This document shows, piece after piece, positions 8,315 to 16,554 of a DNA stretch of 39,245 nucleotides. The position numbers and the translations under genes were made by a program. The stretch's first letter is position 1. Every line of letters starts with the position of its first letter. The notes under the pieces were generated by a model, which was not told the DNA's origin, made no database searches, and saw only the letters and a list, made by a program, of their open reading frames with translations. Source of the stretch: Terriglobia bacterium (GTDB lineage Bacteria > Acidobacteriota > Terriglobia > JAIQFV01); contig JAIQFY010000048.1 of the NCBI GenBank assembly GCA_020072965.1, positions 1 to 39,245 on the forward strand. Reading direction: 5' to 3'.

Positions 8315-9496
8315 TCAGGCTCTCTCTTCCTGCAACAAAAACTTCTCTACACGCGGGTCGCGCAACGGAATTAAAGGACGCTTTTTCAGTTGCCAGGCAA
8401 AAAATGCGATCCAAAGGCCGCCCACTCCGATCGCGCCGGCGAAATCCATCCACGAGACATGGAACTGTTTTTGGCGCAGGGCCGGCTCGATCAGCCAGAA
8501 GGTATCGATGAACTGCATGATCAGCACTCCAAAAGCAACCGCCCCGAGCGCCCGCGCCTTCCGCTTCACATCCCGGGACAGTAGAAGCAGGAACGGGACC
8601 GCAAAATGGAAGACCGCCAGGATCAGCACCACATTGCCCCATCCTCCCGCTGTACGACGCAGGTACCATGGAATTTCGTCCTGCAGGTTCCCCGACCAAA
8701 TAATGATCAACTGCGCGACAGCAATGTAAGCCCAGAGGATTACAAAAGTGAGCAGAAGGTTCCCAAGATCGTGGAAGGATTTGGGAGAAGTCACCGCGGC
8801 AAAGGGTTTGTGCTCGGCGAGAATCATCGCAATCACAATCACAAACGACAAGGCCGAAAGCACCTCTCCCACGATGAACATCATTCCATAAATTGTGGAG
8901 GACCAATGCGGCTCCAGAGACATGACCAGGTCAATGGCAGCGAACGTCACCGTCAGGCCAAAGATCACTATTCCGGGTCCGCTGAGAGATTGCAACCGTC
9001 TCATGATGGCGGGCGCACCCGTACGGTCCTGCTCCGTCGACCATTTGTTCAGGAGCTGTCCGTACACAAGCCAGACGATGAAATAGACGGCCATCCGGAC
9101 CAGAAAAAAAGGCACATTGAGATAGAAGCTCTTTTGCTGTAACTCCGGGGAATGGAGCACTTCATCCGGCCTGGCCCAGAGGTAGAGATGTCTTAAACCC
9201 ACGAGGATCGGGACGAACAGCACGAGCATCACCCACAGGGTCCGGCTCGCCGATTCGAGGAGGCGCCGGATGGCCAGGCCCCAGTCCCCGCCGACCAGGT
9301 GGTGCAACATCAGGACCTCGGTACACCCAATGGAAATTCCCATCCAGAAGACAAAGGCGAAGAGATAGGATTGGTAGAACTCGTCAGGCCGCGAGTAAGC
9401 CCCGATACCGCACAGCAACAGCGCGACGGCGCCCACGACAAGCGCCCTCAGCTCGACGCGTTCCAGGCCTGTCTGAAGTGATGTCCCGGAATTCAT
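8315..9496 (-). CDS. actF: Alternative Complex III subunit ActF (quinol:cytochrome c oxidoreductase)
   Basis: This 393-aa integral membrane protein has about ten helices. It resembles the NrfD/PsrC-like quinone-interacting subunits but in the shorter ActF form. Recognisable segments are FWMGISIGCTEVLMLHH near residue 60 and AAIDLVMSLEPHWSSTIYG in the middle. It is thought to sit beside ActC in the membrane and to help quinol binding or proton handling. Its ATG overlaps the actE stop (ATGA), and it is the sixth gene in canonical actABCDEF order. The short C-terminal tail is cytoplasmic and charged. Confidence 0.93.
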   Translation of the reverse strand: MNSGTSLQTGLERVELRALVVGAVALLLCGIGAYSRPDEFYQSYLFAFVFWMGISIGCTEVLMLHHLVGGDWGLAIRRLLESASRTLWVMLVLFVPILVGLRHLYLWARPDEVLHSPELQQKSFYLNVPFFLVRMAVYFIVWLVYGQLLNKWSTEQDRTGAPAIMRRLQSLSGPGIVIFGLTVTFAAIDLVMSLEPHWSSTIYGMMFIVGEVLSALSFVIVIAMILAEHKPFAAVTSPKSFHDLGNLLLTFVILWAYIAVAQLIIIWSGNLQDEIPWYLRRTAGGWGNVVLILAVFHFAVPFLLLLSRDVKRKARALGAVAFGVLIMQFIDTFWLIEPALRQKQFHVSWMDFAGAIGVGGLWIAFFAWQLKKRPLIPLRDPRVEKFLLQEERA

Positions 9497-10086
9497 GGTC
9501 CTTCCCGTTGAAGTTGTACGCGCGCCTCCGGCGGGACATCAGCCATCGTCGCATTCTCACTCAGCTGTAACACCCGGATGTAAGCCACGATCGCCCATCG
9601 GTCCCGGGGCGGAATCCGGGAGGCGAAGCTGTACATCGCTCCAAAACCGTTCGTGATCACATCGAAGAAGTGTCCGACCGGAGCCTTTCGCAACCGGTCG
9701 ATGTGATTGGACGGAGGGTGACGGAATCCGCGCTGGGGGATTATCCCATTGCCGGAACCGGTGCGGTCGTGGCAGGGAGAGCAAAAGATATTGAACCGTT
9801 CCCTTCCCCGTTCCAGCATGGCGCGGTCCATCGGGAATGGAAAGGTATCCACATCTACTCCATTCACTTTTCCCGTGTAGAGATGTTCATCGATGCGGAG
9901 ATGACCGCGCGCGACGGTTCCCTCAACGAGCGGCCGGGCTGATCTTCCATCGTCAAAGAACGGGCTGGGTTCAAGCGATTTGTACCTCGGTTGCACATGC
10001 ATGTCGGTGCGACACGCCCCCAGGAGGACCCACGCCATCGCAGCGGCTCCCAGCAGGATTGATTTTGCAGTTCCGTTTTTCATCAT
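9493..10086 (-). CDS. actE: Alternative Complex III subunit ActE, lipoprotein mono-heme cytochrome c
   Basis: This 197-aa exported protein has a signal sequence ending in the lipobox LLGAC, so it is probably tethered to the membrane by a lipidated cysteine at about residue 25. One heme-binding motif, CSPCH, lies near residue 100, and a Met-rich segment (FGAMYSFASRIPPRDRW) could give the distal ligand. It should carry electrons from the pentaheme ActA towards the oxidase. The start is the first of two adjacent ATGs, one base after the actD stop. Longer versions of the frame run through actD and are rejected. Confidence 0.93.
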   Translation of the reverse strand: MMKNGTAKSILLGAAAMAWVLLGACRTDMHVQPRYKSLEPSPFFDDGRSARPLVEGTVARGHLRIDEHLYTGKVNGVDVDTFPFPMDRAMLERGRERFNIFCSPCHDRTGSGNGIIPQRGFRHPPSNHIDRLRKAPVGHFFDVITNGFGAMYSFASRIPPRDRWAIVAYIRVLQLSENATMADVPPEARVQLQREGP

Positions 10087-10087
10087 C

Positions 10088-10624
10088 TTATCGCGACACC
10101 TCGGTGACCTCACGAGCATGCAAGCTTGCCAGAAAGCTCTTCGTCTTTTCCCTGTCGAACTTGGGATCGCGGGCTTCGATGCACAGGAAGAACCGGTCGC
10201 GAGTTGCCAGCGCAAACCGCGGCGTGTTAAACACCGGGTGGTACGGCATCGGCAGCCCATTGAGGGCCAACATCCCTAGCACCGCGGAAAGAGCGGCCAC
10301 GAGTATGGTCATTTCAAACGTAATCGGAATAAATGACGGCCAACTGTTCAACGGACGGCCTCCAATGTTTAGGGGATAGGAAATGGCGGAGGCCCAGTAC
10401 TGGAGGTAATAACCACTGAGGCATCCGACAATGCCGCCGATCAGCACGATGACCGGAAGGCGGCGATCATGGAACCCGATGGCTTCAGCCAACCCTTCGA
10501 CGGGCAAGGGCGAGTAAGCATCCAGGCGGCGGTAACCTTCCTCCCGCGCCGCGCGTGCGGCGGCAATCAACGTCTCGGCGGTCTCAAATTCAGCCATGAG
10601 TCCGTACAGCGGATGTCTTTTCAT
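10088..10624 (-). CDS. actD: Alternative Complex III subunit ActD (DUF3341 family)
   Basis: This 178-aa protein has two membrane helices (about 57-80 and 97-125) joined by a short loop, with soluble N- and C-terminal parts. It begins with the family-typical GLMAEFETAETLIAAARAAREEGYRRLDAYSPLPVEGL. ActD carries no cofactor in known structures and packs against ActC and ActF. The spacing is tight: six bases after actC and one base before actE. The C-terminal half includes a globular portion with the phrase PVFNTPRFALATRDRFF. Confidence 0.93.
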   Translation of the reverse strand: MKRHPLYGLMAEFETAETLIAAARAAREEGYRRLDAYSPLPVEGLAEAIGFHDRRLPVIVLIGGIVGCLSGYYLQYWASAISYPLNIGGRPLNSWPSFIPITFEMTILVAALSAVLGMLALNGLPMPYHPVFNTPRFALATRDRFFLCIEARDPKFDREKTKSFLASLHAREVTEVSR

Positions 10625-10630
10625 GCCTCG

Positions 10631-12040
10631 TCATCCCTCGACAGTGGCTCGGGTCGCCCCCGGGGCGGTCGGTCTCTTTTCCGGCGGCACGAGTTGCCGA
10701 AGCTCGAAAATCGAAATCATTGGAAGATATCGGAGGAACAGGAACAGCAAAGTCAGGAACAAGCCAATCGAGCCGACATACGTCGCGACATCCCAGGCCG
10801 TGCCGGAATAGCGATACCACATCGTCGGCATGTAATCCCGCGCCAGGCTGCCCACCACGATGACATAACGCTCCAGCCACATTCCGATGTTGACCAGAAT
10901 GGAAATCACCCAGAGTCCGGTGATATTGGAGCGCACCCGGGTGGACCACAGAAACTGAGGGACGACCATGTTGCAAAAGATCAAAGCCCAATAAAACTTC
11001 ATATAGGGACCCGTCATCCGGGCCATGATCATGAACTTGTCGTACGGACTCCCACTGTAAAATGCCATGAACGTTTCCATCACGTATCCATAACCCACGA
11101 TCAGGCCGGTGGCGAGGAGGATTTTGGCCATGTTGTCGAGATGGCGTTGGGTAATGAAATCTTCGAGTCCATAGACTTTGCGGACCGGAATGGAGATGGT
11201 CAGAACCATGGCAAATCCGGAATAGATGGCCCCTGCCACAAAATAAGGCGGAAAGATGGTGGAGTGCCATCCCGGGACAATCCCGACCGCAAAGTCGAAG
11301 CTCACCACGCTGTGGACCGACACGACCAGCGGGGTGGCCAGTCCTGCCAGAAGTAAATAGGCCGTCTCATAACGCTTCCAGTGTGCTGCCGAACCGCGCC
11401 ATCCCATCGCGAGAATCCCATAAATCTTCTGACTCACCCGCCGCTTCGACCGATCGCGGATAGTGGCAAGATCGGGTATCAGTCCGACGTACCAGAACAT
11501 CAGGGAAACCGTGGCATAGGTGGACACCGCAAAAACGTCCCAGACAAGCGGGCTGCGAAACTGCGGCCACACCTTCATCGTGTTGGGATAAGGGAACAAC
11601 CAGTAAAACATCCAGGGCCGCCCCAGATGGAGCAGGGGAAACATCCCGGCGCAGGACACGGCGAACAGGGTCATCGCCTCGGCAAACCGATTGATCGAAG
11701 TCCGCCACTCCTGATGCATCAGCAGCAGGATGGCTGAAATCAGGGTTCCGGCATGTGCGATTCCCACCCACCAGACAAAATTGACGATGGCCCATCCCCA
11801 GCCCACTGGAATTTCGATTCCCCAAATCCCCACACCCAGCAGGAATAATCGGCCAATGGCGAACATCAGCACCATCAGGAGAAAGAAGGCCACCGCAAAT
11901 CCGAAGATCCAGCTCCGCGGGGTCTTTTGGGTAAGCACAATGGAGCTGATCTTGTCGGTGACGGTGGCGTAGTCATAGCCGGGACCGATCAGCGGTGCGG
12001 GTACGAGATGGGGTGATCCCTTCAAGGGCTCTGTGGCCAT
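10631..12040 (-). CDS. actC: Alternative Complex III subunit ActC (NrfD/PsrC family)
   Basis: This 469-aa protein is the main quinol-oxidising membrane subunit. It has about ten helices, forming two four-helix bundles as in PsrC/NrfD. Diagnostic segments are VGIAHAGTLISAILLLMHQEWR (with the conserved His before the quinone site), LGRPWMFYWLFPYPN and SVHSVVSFDFAVGIVPGWHSTIFPPYFVAGA. ActB docks on its periplasmic side to receive electrons. It starts with ATG four bases after the actB stop. The second half also carries GSPYDKFM and a final helix pair leading to a basic C-terminus. Confidence 0.95.
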   Translation of the reverse strand: MATEPLKGSPHLVPAPLIGPGYDYATVTDKISSIVLTQKTPRSWIFGFAVAFFLLMVLMFAIGRLFLLGVGIWGIEIPVGWGWAIVNFVWWVGIAHAGTLISAILLLMHQEWRTSINRFAEAMTLFAVSCAGMFPLLHLGRPWMFYWLFPYPNTMKVWPQFRSPLVWDVFAVSTYATVSLMFWYVGLIPDLATIRDRSKRRVSQKIYGILAMGWRGSAAHWKRYETAYLLLAGLATPLVVSVHSVVSFDFAVGIVPGWHSTIFPPYFVAGAIYSGFAMVLTISIPVRKVYGLEDFITQRHLDNMAKILLATGLIVGYGYVMETFMAFYSGSPYDKFMIMARMTGPYMKFYWALIFCNMVVPQFLWSTRVRSNITGLWVISILVNIGMWLERYVIVVGSLARDYMPTMWYRYSGTAWDVATYVGSIGLFLTLLFLFLRYLPMISIFELRQLVPPEKRPTAPGATRATVEG

Positions 12041-12044
12041 CGGG

Positions 12045-15000
12045 TCAGCTTTCCTTCATCTCGGGGTTCGGGTTTCTTATTTTAGCCAGATAAGTCGTGC
12101 GTGGATGCGTGGTCAAGTCCGTCAACAGGCCGTAGTTCAACGTTTGTGCCTTGAGGCGCGAGACGTGACTGTTGGGATCATTGATGTCGCCGAAGACAAT
12201 GGCCTCGGTCGGACAGGCCGCCTGGCAAGCGGTCACGACCTCCCCATCGCGAACCTGGCGGTTCTCTTCCTCGGCGCCGATCTTGGCCGCATTGATCCGC
12301 TGGACGCAGTAACTGCACTTTTCCATGACCCCGCGGCTGCGCACCGTCACGTTGGGATTCCTCTGCAATTTCAGACTTGCAGTCTCCCAATCACCGAATT
12401 GATAGAAATTGAACCGCCGCACTTTGTATGGACAATTGTTGGAGCAATAGCGGGTCCCGACACAGCGGTTGTAAATCATCTGGTTCAGGCCTTCGGCGCT
12501 GTGATTGGTTGCTCCCACCGGACACACCAGTTCACAGGGGGCATTTTCGCAATGCATGCACATCACCGGCTCGTGGTAGATCTCGGGATCGTTGGCGCTT
12601 CCATGGAAATAGTGATCAATACGGATCCACTGCATCTCACGGCTGCGCCGGACCTGGTCTTTACCCACGACCGGAATATTATTTTCGGCCTGGCAGGCCA
12701 CGACGCAGGCATTGCACCCGATGCAGCTATTCAGATTAATGGCCATCCCCCAGGCGTACCCGGTGTCCTTAATCTCGGGATACAGTGTCGAGTCGGGCGG
12801 AGGAGGGGGATCCATTGCCTGCGCGAAGCGGGGATTCTTCCGGTACTCTTCAAGCGTCCCGACCCGAACAAAATCCCTTCCTTCCATGCTGTGATGAATG
12901 TTGGTCACCGCCAGGGCTGATTGCTCTCCGGTACTTTGTATTTCCACGCCGGACCCGATCCAGGGATGCCCTGAGGTCCGGAGTGGATAGGCGTTGAAAC
13001 CGGTCCCTGTGCCGATGTGGCCTGCGAGCGGACTGCCATATCCGAAATGCACCGTGACCGAATCATCCGCATGGCCCGGCATAATCCACGCCGGGGCTTT
13101 TACCTCGTGCCCTCCAAAACGCAGGCCCACCACATCCTCATTGTGAATGCCGAGACGATCCGCCGTGGCGGGACTGATCCACACCGCATTCTCCCAGGTG
13201 AGCTTGCTCATCGGCTTGGGCAACTCCTGAAGCCACCCGTTGTTTACAAACCGGCCATCCCAGATGGTGGGGTCAGGCCGAAAAACAATCTCCAGAGACC
13301 GGGGAGCCGCGGCCTGCACAATTGTCGTTGGGGTGATGTGTGAGGGCTCCGAAGAGGTGGCGGATCCAAGTCCCTTCTTGACGCTCACCGGTCTTGGATT
13401 CAGTGCGGTCCCATCGATGAAACCGTTATAAAGCGCGACCTCCCAGAATTCTTTAAAGCTCTTTGAACTCAGCCCCGCATTCTTCTGGCCGTGATTCTTC
13501 CAATAGTCCTGCACAATCTCGTAGCCGGATCTTGTGGAATGACCCTGGAGCGCGGCGAGCACCTCATGGGCCGACTGGCCCGCGTACAACGGAGCAATGA
13601 GCGGCTGGATGATGGAGATCGTTCCGTCATAAGCGCGAACGTCACTCCACGCTTCCAGGTAATGTGTCTCGGGGATGTGCCAGTGGCACAGTTGTGAAGT
13701 TTGGTCTTCGTAGAGCCCCAGATGGACTGCAAGCTTGATCTTCCCAAGGGCCTCGCCAAACGGCACATCCACGGGGGCGTTGAAAACCGGATCTCCTCCC
13801 AGGATGAAGAGCGACTCCACCTGGCCGGATTTCATATCAGACACCAGCGCCTGGAGGGATTGCATCTGGTCGATGGAATTAGCTTCCACGGGATCCGTGT
13901 AAACCACAGTCTTACCGACATTGCCTAACACTTCGTTCATGGCATGGCAAAGGGCGTGAACAATGGGGGGCTGCTGCTCACCTGCCAAGACCACACACGA
14001 ACCGCGGTGCCTTTGAAGATCACGCGCGACGGCATTTATCCATTTGCTTTCGGCTGCGCTCAAAGGTCCCGGGCTTTCAGGTCCGGATGCGGCCCCCAGG
14101 AATCTTGCCAGGGCCCGTGCCAGCCCCTCGATCTCAGTGGACCGCATGCGAAGGCGATGGTCTGCCATCGCGCCGGTCACGGTGGGGGCGCTTTCGGCAA
14201 CGTACAACCGGTTCATTCGGGTCTCCGCTGCCTCCATGCGACGCCGTCCTGTGAAGTCACGGGCATAGCGGACACAAGCGGCCCCCGCGAAAAGAAAGTC
14301 GGATTCCAGAGAAAGGATGACATCGGCCTGGTCGAACCGGTATAAGGTCTCCACCATTTCACCGAAGGCGAGGCGTGCCCCGGCCTTCAGGTTGTCGCGC
14401 CCGACGGGCTCATATTGATGCCATTTGGCCCGGGGAAACTCCGCCAGCAGTTCCTGAAGCTGGGAGGCAAGCGTGGGCGAAGTGACCGTCTCGGTGAGGA
14501 GGCGCAGCCCGGCACCTTTGGTCATCTGCTGTTCGGCCCGGACCTCATTCACAGCCCCGATGAACTCGATCCTGGTGTTAATGTTCCCGAGGCGAGACAC
14601 CGTTTGCGATCGATCCGGATCGTAAAGCGACAGGATGGACGCCTGTGCGAACGCGTCGGTGGCGCCGAGACTGGCGGGGTGTTGTGGATTCCCTTCGATT
14701 TTCGTGGGTCGCCCAAGGTGACTTTCCACCAGCAAGCCCTTTCCGAAGCCCCCGAGGGGCATGGCGGTCGCAAAGAACAGGGGCTTGCCCGGCACGACTT
14801 CCTCCGGTTGTCGGACATACGGCAGGATTTTCTCCGTCGGCATGTGGGCACAGCCCGCCAGGCCCGCCAGCGCCAGCGAGGCCCCCATGAGCTTCAGGGC
14901 CTGACGACGGTCGAGGCCTTCCCCGAGCAAGCCGGATTGCCGTGGAAATTCATTCCTGAGAAACTCCAGGAACTGCTCGGTCCCGGCAAGCTCGTCCAGG

Positions 15001-15101
15001 CTTCGCCAGTACTCCCGGCCTCGAGTTTTCTCGAGACGAGCCCGAATGGAAGCGGGGTCAAGACCCTGTCTGGAGCTGCCTTTTTCGTTTATCGATGACA
15101 T
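12045..15101 (-). CDS. actB: Alternative Complex III subunit ActB, Tat-exported molybdopterin-like/FeS protein
   Basis: This 1018-aa protein fuses the two modules of ActB. The N-terminal molybdopterin-oxidoreductase-like domain (B1, about 100-730) is expected to lack the Mo cofactor in this family. The ferredoxin-like module (B2, about 770-1000) carries four Cys clusters. The first begins at C793 (CIGCNACVVAC); CMHCENAPCELVCP, CVGTRYCSNNCP with CSYC, and CQAACP follow. A twin-arginine signal, DRRQALKLMG at about 64-73, lies behind a 60-residue extension containing YWRSLDEL, typical of this family. A possible lipobox (AGC) follows. The ATG at 15101 lies inside the 3' end of actA, a 13-base overlap. 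FeS clusters link quinol oxidation in ActC to the hemes of ActA and ActE. Confidence 0.96.
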   Translation of the reverse strand: MSSINEKGSSRQGLDPASIRARLEKTRGREYWRSLDELAGTEQFLEFLRNEFPRQSGLLGEGLDRRQALKLMGASLALAGLAGCAHMPTEKILPYVRQPEEVVPGKPLFFATAMPLGGFGKGLLVESHLGRPTKIEGNPQHPASLGATDAFAQASILSLYDPDRSQTVSRLGNINTRIEFIGAVNEVRAEQQMTKGAGLRLLTETVTSPTLASQLQELLAEFPRAKWHQYEPVGRDNLKAGARLAFGEMVETLYRFDQADVILSLESDFLFAGAACVRYARDFTGRRRMEAAETRMNRLYVAESAPTVTGAMADHRLRMRSTEIEGLARALARFLGAASGPESPGPLSAAESKWINAVARDLQRHRGSCVVLAGEQQPPIVHALCHAMNEVLGNVGKTVVYTDPVEANSIDQMQSLQALVSDMKSGQVESLFILGGDPVFNAPVDVPFGEALGKIKLAVHLGLYEDQTSQLCHWHIPETHYLEAWSDVRAYDGTISIIQPLIAPLYAGQSAHEVLAALQGHSTRSGYEIVQDYWKNHGQKNAGLSSKSFKEFWEVALYNGFIDGTALNPRPVSVKKGLGSATSSEPSHITPTTIVQAAAPRSLEIVFRPDPTIWDGRFVNNGWLQELPKPMSKLTWENAVWISPATADRLGIHNEDVVGLRFGGHEVKAPAWIMPGHADDSVTVHFGYGSPLAGHIGTGTGFNAYPLRTSGHPWIGSGVEIQSTGEQSALAVTNIHHSMEGRDFVRVGTLEEYRKNPRFAQAMDPPPPPDSTLYPEIKDTGYAWGMAINLNSCIGCNACVVACQAENNIPVVGKDQVRRSREMQWIRIDHYFHGSANDPEIYHEPVMCMHCENAPCELVCPVGATNHSAEGLNQMIYNRCVGTRYCSNNCPYKVRRFNFYQFGDWETASLKLQRNPNVTVRSRGVMEKCSYCVQRINAAKIGAEEENRQVRDGEVVTACQAACPTEAIVFGDINDPNSHVSRLKAQTLNYGLLTDLTTHPRTTYLAKIRNPNPEMKES

Positions 15102-15739
15102 GTCGTGCAATCCGTCAGCTTTTGAATCTTGTATTCCTTTACCAGCTTCTCGCCTAATGCCAGTTGATCGCCCGGCGGCACGTAATCCATTTTGAAAACA
15201 TCCTCCCGGGGTCGGACATAGCGTTCCACATTGCGATGACAGTCGAGGCACCATTGCATCTGCATCGGATTCTCTCGATAAGTGAGCGGCATGCGGTCGA
15301 CGCGTCCATGACAAGTTGAACAGCCGATGCCTTTGTTGAGATGGATACTGTGATTGAAGTAGGCGTAGCCGGGAAGCTGGTAAACCCGTGTCCATTCCAG
15401 CGAGGTGTTGTTACGGTAACTCGCCCGCACTGGTTCAAGCATGGGGCTGTCAGACCATATTTGAGAATGACAGGTCATGCAGGTTTCGGTCGGAGGGATT
15501 CCTGCAAACGAGGACTCCTCCACCGAAGTGTGGCAAAAACGGCAATCCAGTCCCAGGCCGCTGACATGGTGTTTGTGGCTGAAAGGGACGGGCTGCTGGC
15601 GGGCGACGTTGACTTCTGTAAAATAAGGGGAACTATAAATGATGTACGCTGCCCAGACGAGGCCGGCAAGGATAAAAAGGGCCCCATAAATGGTCAGCCT
15701 CGAAAGGATGTTCGTGCTGCGATGAAATATCTGCGCCAT
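15089..15739 (-). CDS. actA: Alternative Complex III subunit ActA, pentaheme cytochrome c
   Basis: This 216-aa protein has one N-terminal membrane anchor (about 14-36) and a periplasmic domain with five CXXCH heme sites: CRFCH, CMTCH, CSTCH, CLDCH and CTTCH. The last lies at the very C-terminus (CTTCHR-stop). The class-III-like multiheme fold passes electrons from the ActB FeS chain to downstream cytochromes. The ATG at 15739 (MAQIFHRSTN) puts the anchor in the expected place; the open frame further upstream is leader sequence. It is the first gene of the act-cox operon and is preceded by a strong promoter. Confidence 0.95.
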   Translation of the reverse strand: MAQIFHRSTNILSRLTIYGALFILAGLVWAAYIIYSSPYFTEVNVARQQPVPFSHKHHVSGLGLDCRFCHTSVEESSFAGIPPTETCMTCHSQIWSDSPMLEPVRASYRNNTSLEWTRVYQLPGYAYFNHSIHLNKGIGCSTCHGRVDRMPLTYRENPMQMQWCLDCHRNVERYVRPREDVFKMDYVPPGDQLALGEKLVKEYKIQKLTDCTTCHR

Positions 15740-15849
15740 CGCCAGGACTCTGCGGGTGTGGATGAAGACGCATTCGCTCGCCGGCAGAACAGCACCAGGC
15801 GAGCAGGACGCACCTGGGCGGAAAATAGCGCTCCGCTTCGGGCATTGCG

Positions 15850-15902
15850 AGATTCTCACCGGGCGTGACACCCGTTGAGAATTGACAACCCTTGTTGCCA
15901 AG
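15850..15902 (-). promoter_or_regulatory. Structured 5' leader of the act operon
   Basis: On the minus strand the leader holds two likely stems. One is TTGGCAAC-AAGG-GTTGTCAA (about 15881-15900, one G-U pair). The other is CTCAaCGGG...CCCGgTGAG (about 15857-15881). They lie roughly 15-65 bases after the predicted transcription start, well upstream of the actA ATG. The leader is about 175 bases in all. Read on the plus strand, the first stem is followed by TTTTTT and would look like a terminator, but no plus-strand gene precedes it. Confidence 0.4.
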
Positions 15903-15922
15903 TTTTTTAGAACAGAGACGGA

Positions 15923-15951
15923 AGTATATTAATGTCCGGGGGCTGAGTCAA
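15923..15951 (-). promoter_or_regulatory. Sigma70-type promoter of the act-cox operon
   Basis: On the minus strand, TTGACT (15951-15946) and TATACT (15928-15923) are separated by exactly 17 bases. This is a close match to the TTGACA-N17-TATAAT consensus. Transcription would begin near 15916, giving a leader of about 175 bases before actA. It is the best promoter I found in the window and lies directly before the respiratory operon. Confidence 0.75.
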
Positions 15952-15965
15952 CTATTTTTCCCCTG

Positions 15966-15984
15966 TATATCGTATTACGATATA
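15966..15984. promoter_or_regulatory. Perfect 19-bp palindrome, candidate operator
   Basis: TATATCGT-ATT-ACGATATA is a perfect inverted repeat with 8-bp arms. Its centre is about 60 bases upstream of the predicted act transcription start and 15 bases upstream of the -35 box. This is where a dimeric activator of class I type often binds. The AT-rich arms stand out against the GC-rich surroundings. The regulator is not encoded in the window as far as I can see. Confidence 0.6.
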
Positions 15985-16116
15985 TCAATTACCCACGGCG
16001 GCCCGCAGCCCTTTTCGATTCGCCGGGCGGAGCTCCGGGCCGGAAGAGAGCGGGGCATTCAAACTGGATATGCAGGGGGGGTCAGCGGGGTACGAAAGTG
16101 GGTGCGAGTTCGCCCT

Positions 16117-16518
16117 TCATAATTTTGATCCCGACCGGAAGATGTTTGTCCCCGCCAGGATCACATCCATGAATCCAATGCCCAAACCCAGGACTTGAGG
16201 CCTCAGGGTGGCGAAGAGATTTTCTTGGGGGACATGGAGGGCGTCCAAGGTGAAAAGAGGAACGCCGTAGATGAGGAGGGGAAGCAGGTAGACCCGGAAG
16301 GGTCACTTCTCTCCCCTGCGAAGGGAAATTAAAGCGACAAGGATCTCGACACACGACAAGCGGGTGTTGACCAGGATTCCTGCTCAAAGATGACGGCCCA
16401 CTCGAGTTCCGGGATCCGGATGTCTGCGGTCGATGGCGATCGACGCTGCGAGGATCAAGGTTGCGCCGATCGCCGAAATCACAGACCCCCAGCCAAGGGT
16501 TTTATCGTCGACACCCAT
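16117..16518 (-). pseudogene. Decayed membrane-protein gene with two in-frame stops
   Basis: One minus-strand reading frame from the ATG at 16518 to the stop at 16117 (134 codons) is interrupted only by two TGA codons, at 16386-16384 and 16305-16303. The three pieces together encode about four hydrophobic segments: SVISAIGATLILAASIAI, VEILVALISL, RVYLLPLLIYGVPLF and VLGLGIGFMDVILAGTNIF. That pattern suggests a small polytopic membrane protein inactivated by nonsense mutations. TGA serves as an ordinary stop in neighbouring genes, so recoding is unlikely. I do not recognise the family. Chance hydrophobic translation cannot be excluded. Confidence 0.45.
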
Positions 16519-16554
16519 TCCGCCAAGGCCCAACGGTTCACATGCCGACAGAGG

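Noticed and set aside
8199-8906. Long minus-strand frame (235 codons) overlapping actF
   Set aside because: It is an out-of-frame shadow of actF; its translation is rich in Cys, Arg and Gly with no family resemblance.
16117-16518. UGA recoding (Trp, Gly or Sec) in the interrupted frame
   Set aside because: TGA is used as a normal stop by several genes here (coxB, actB, actE), and no SECIS-like stem or redox motif is apparent.
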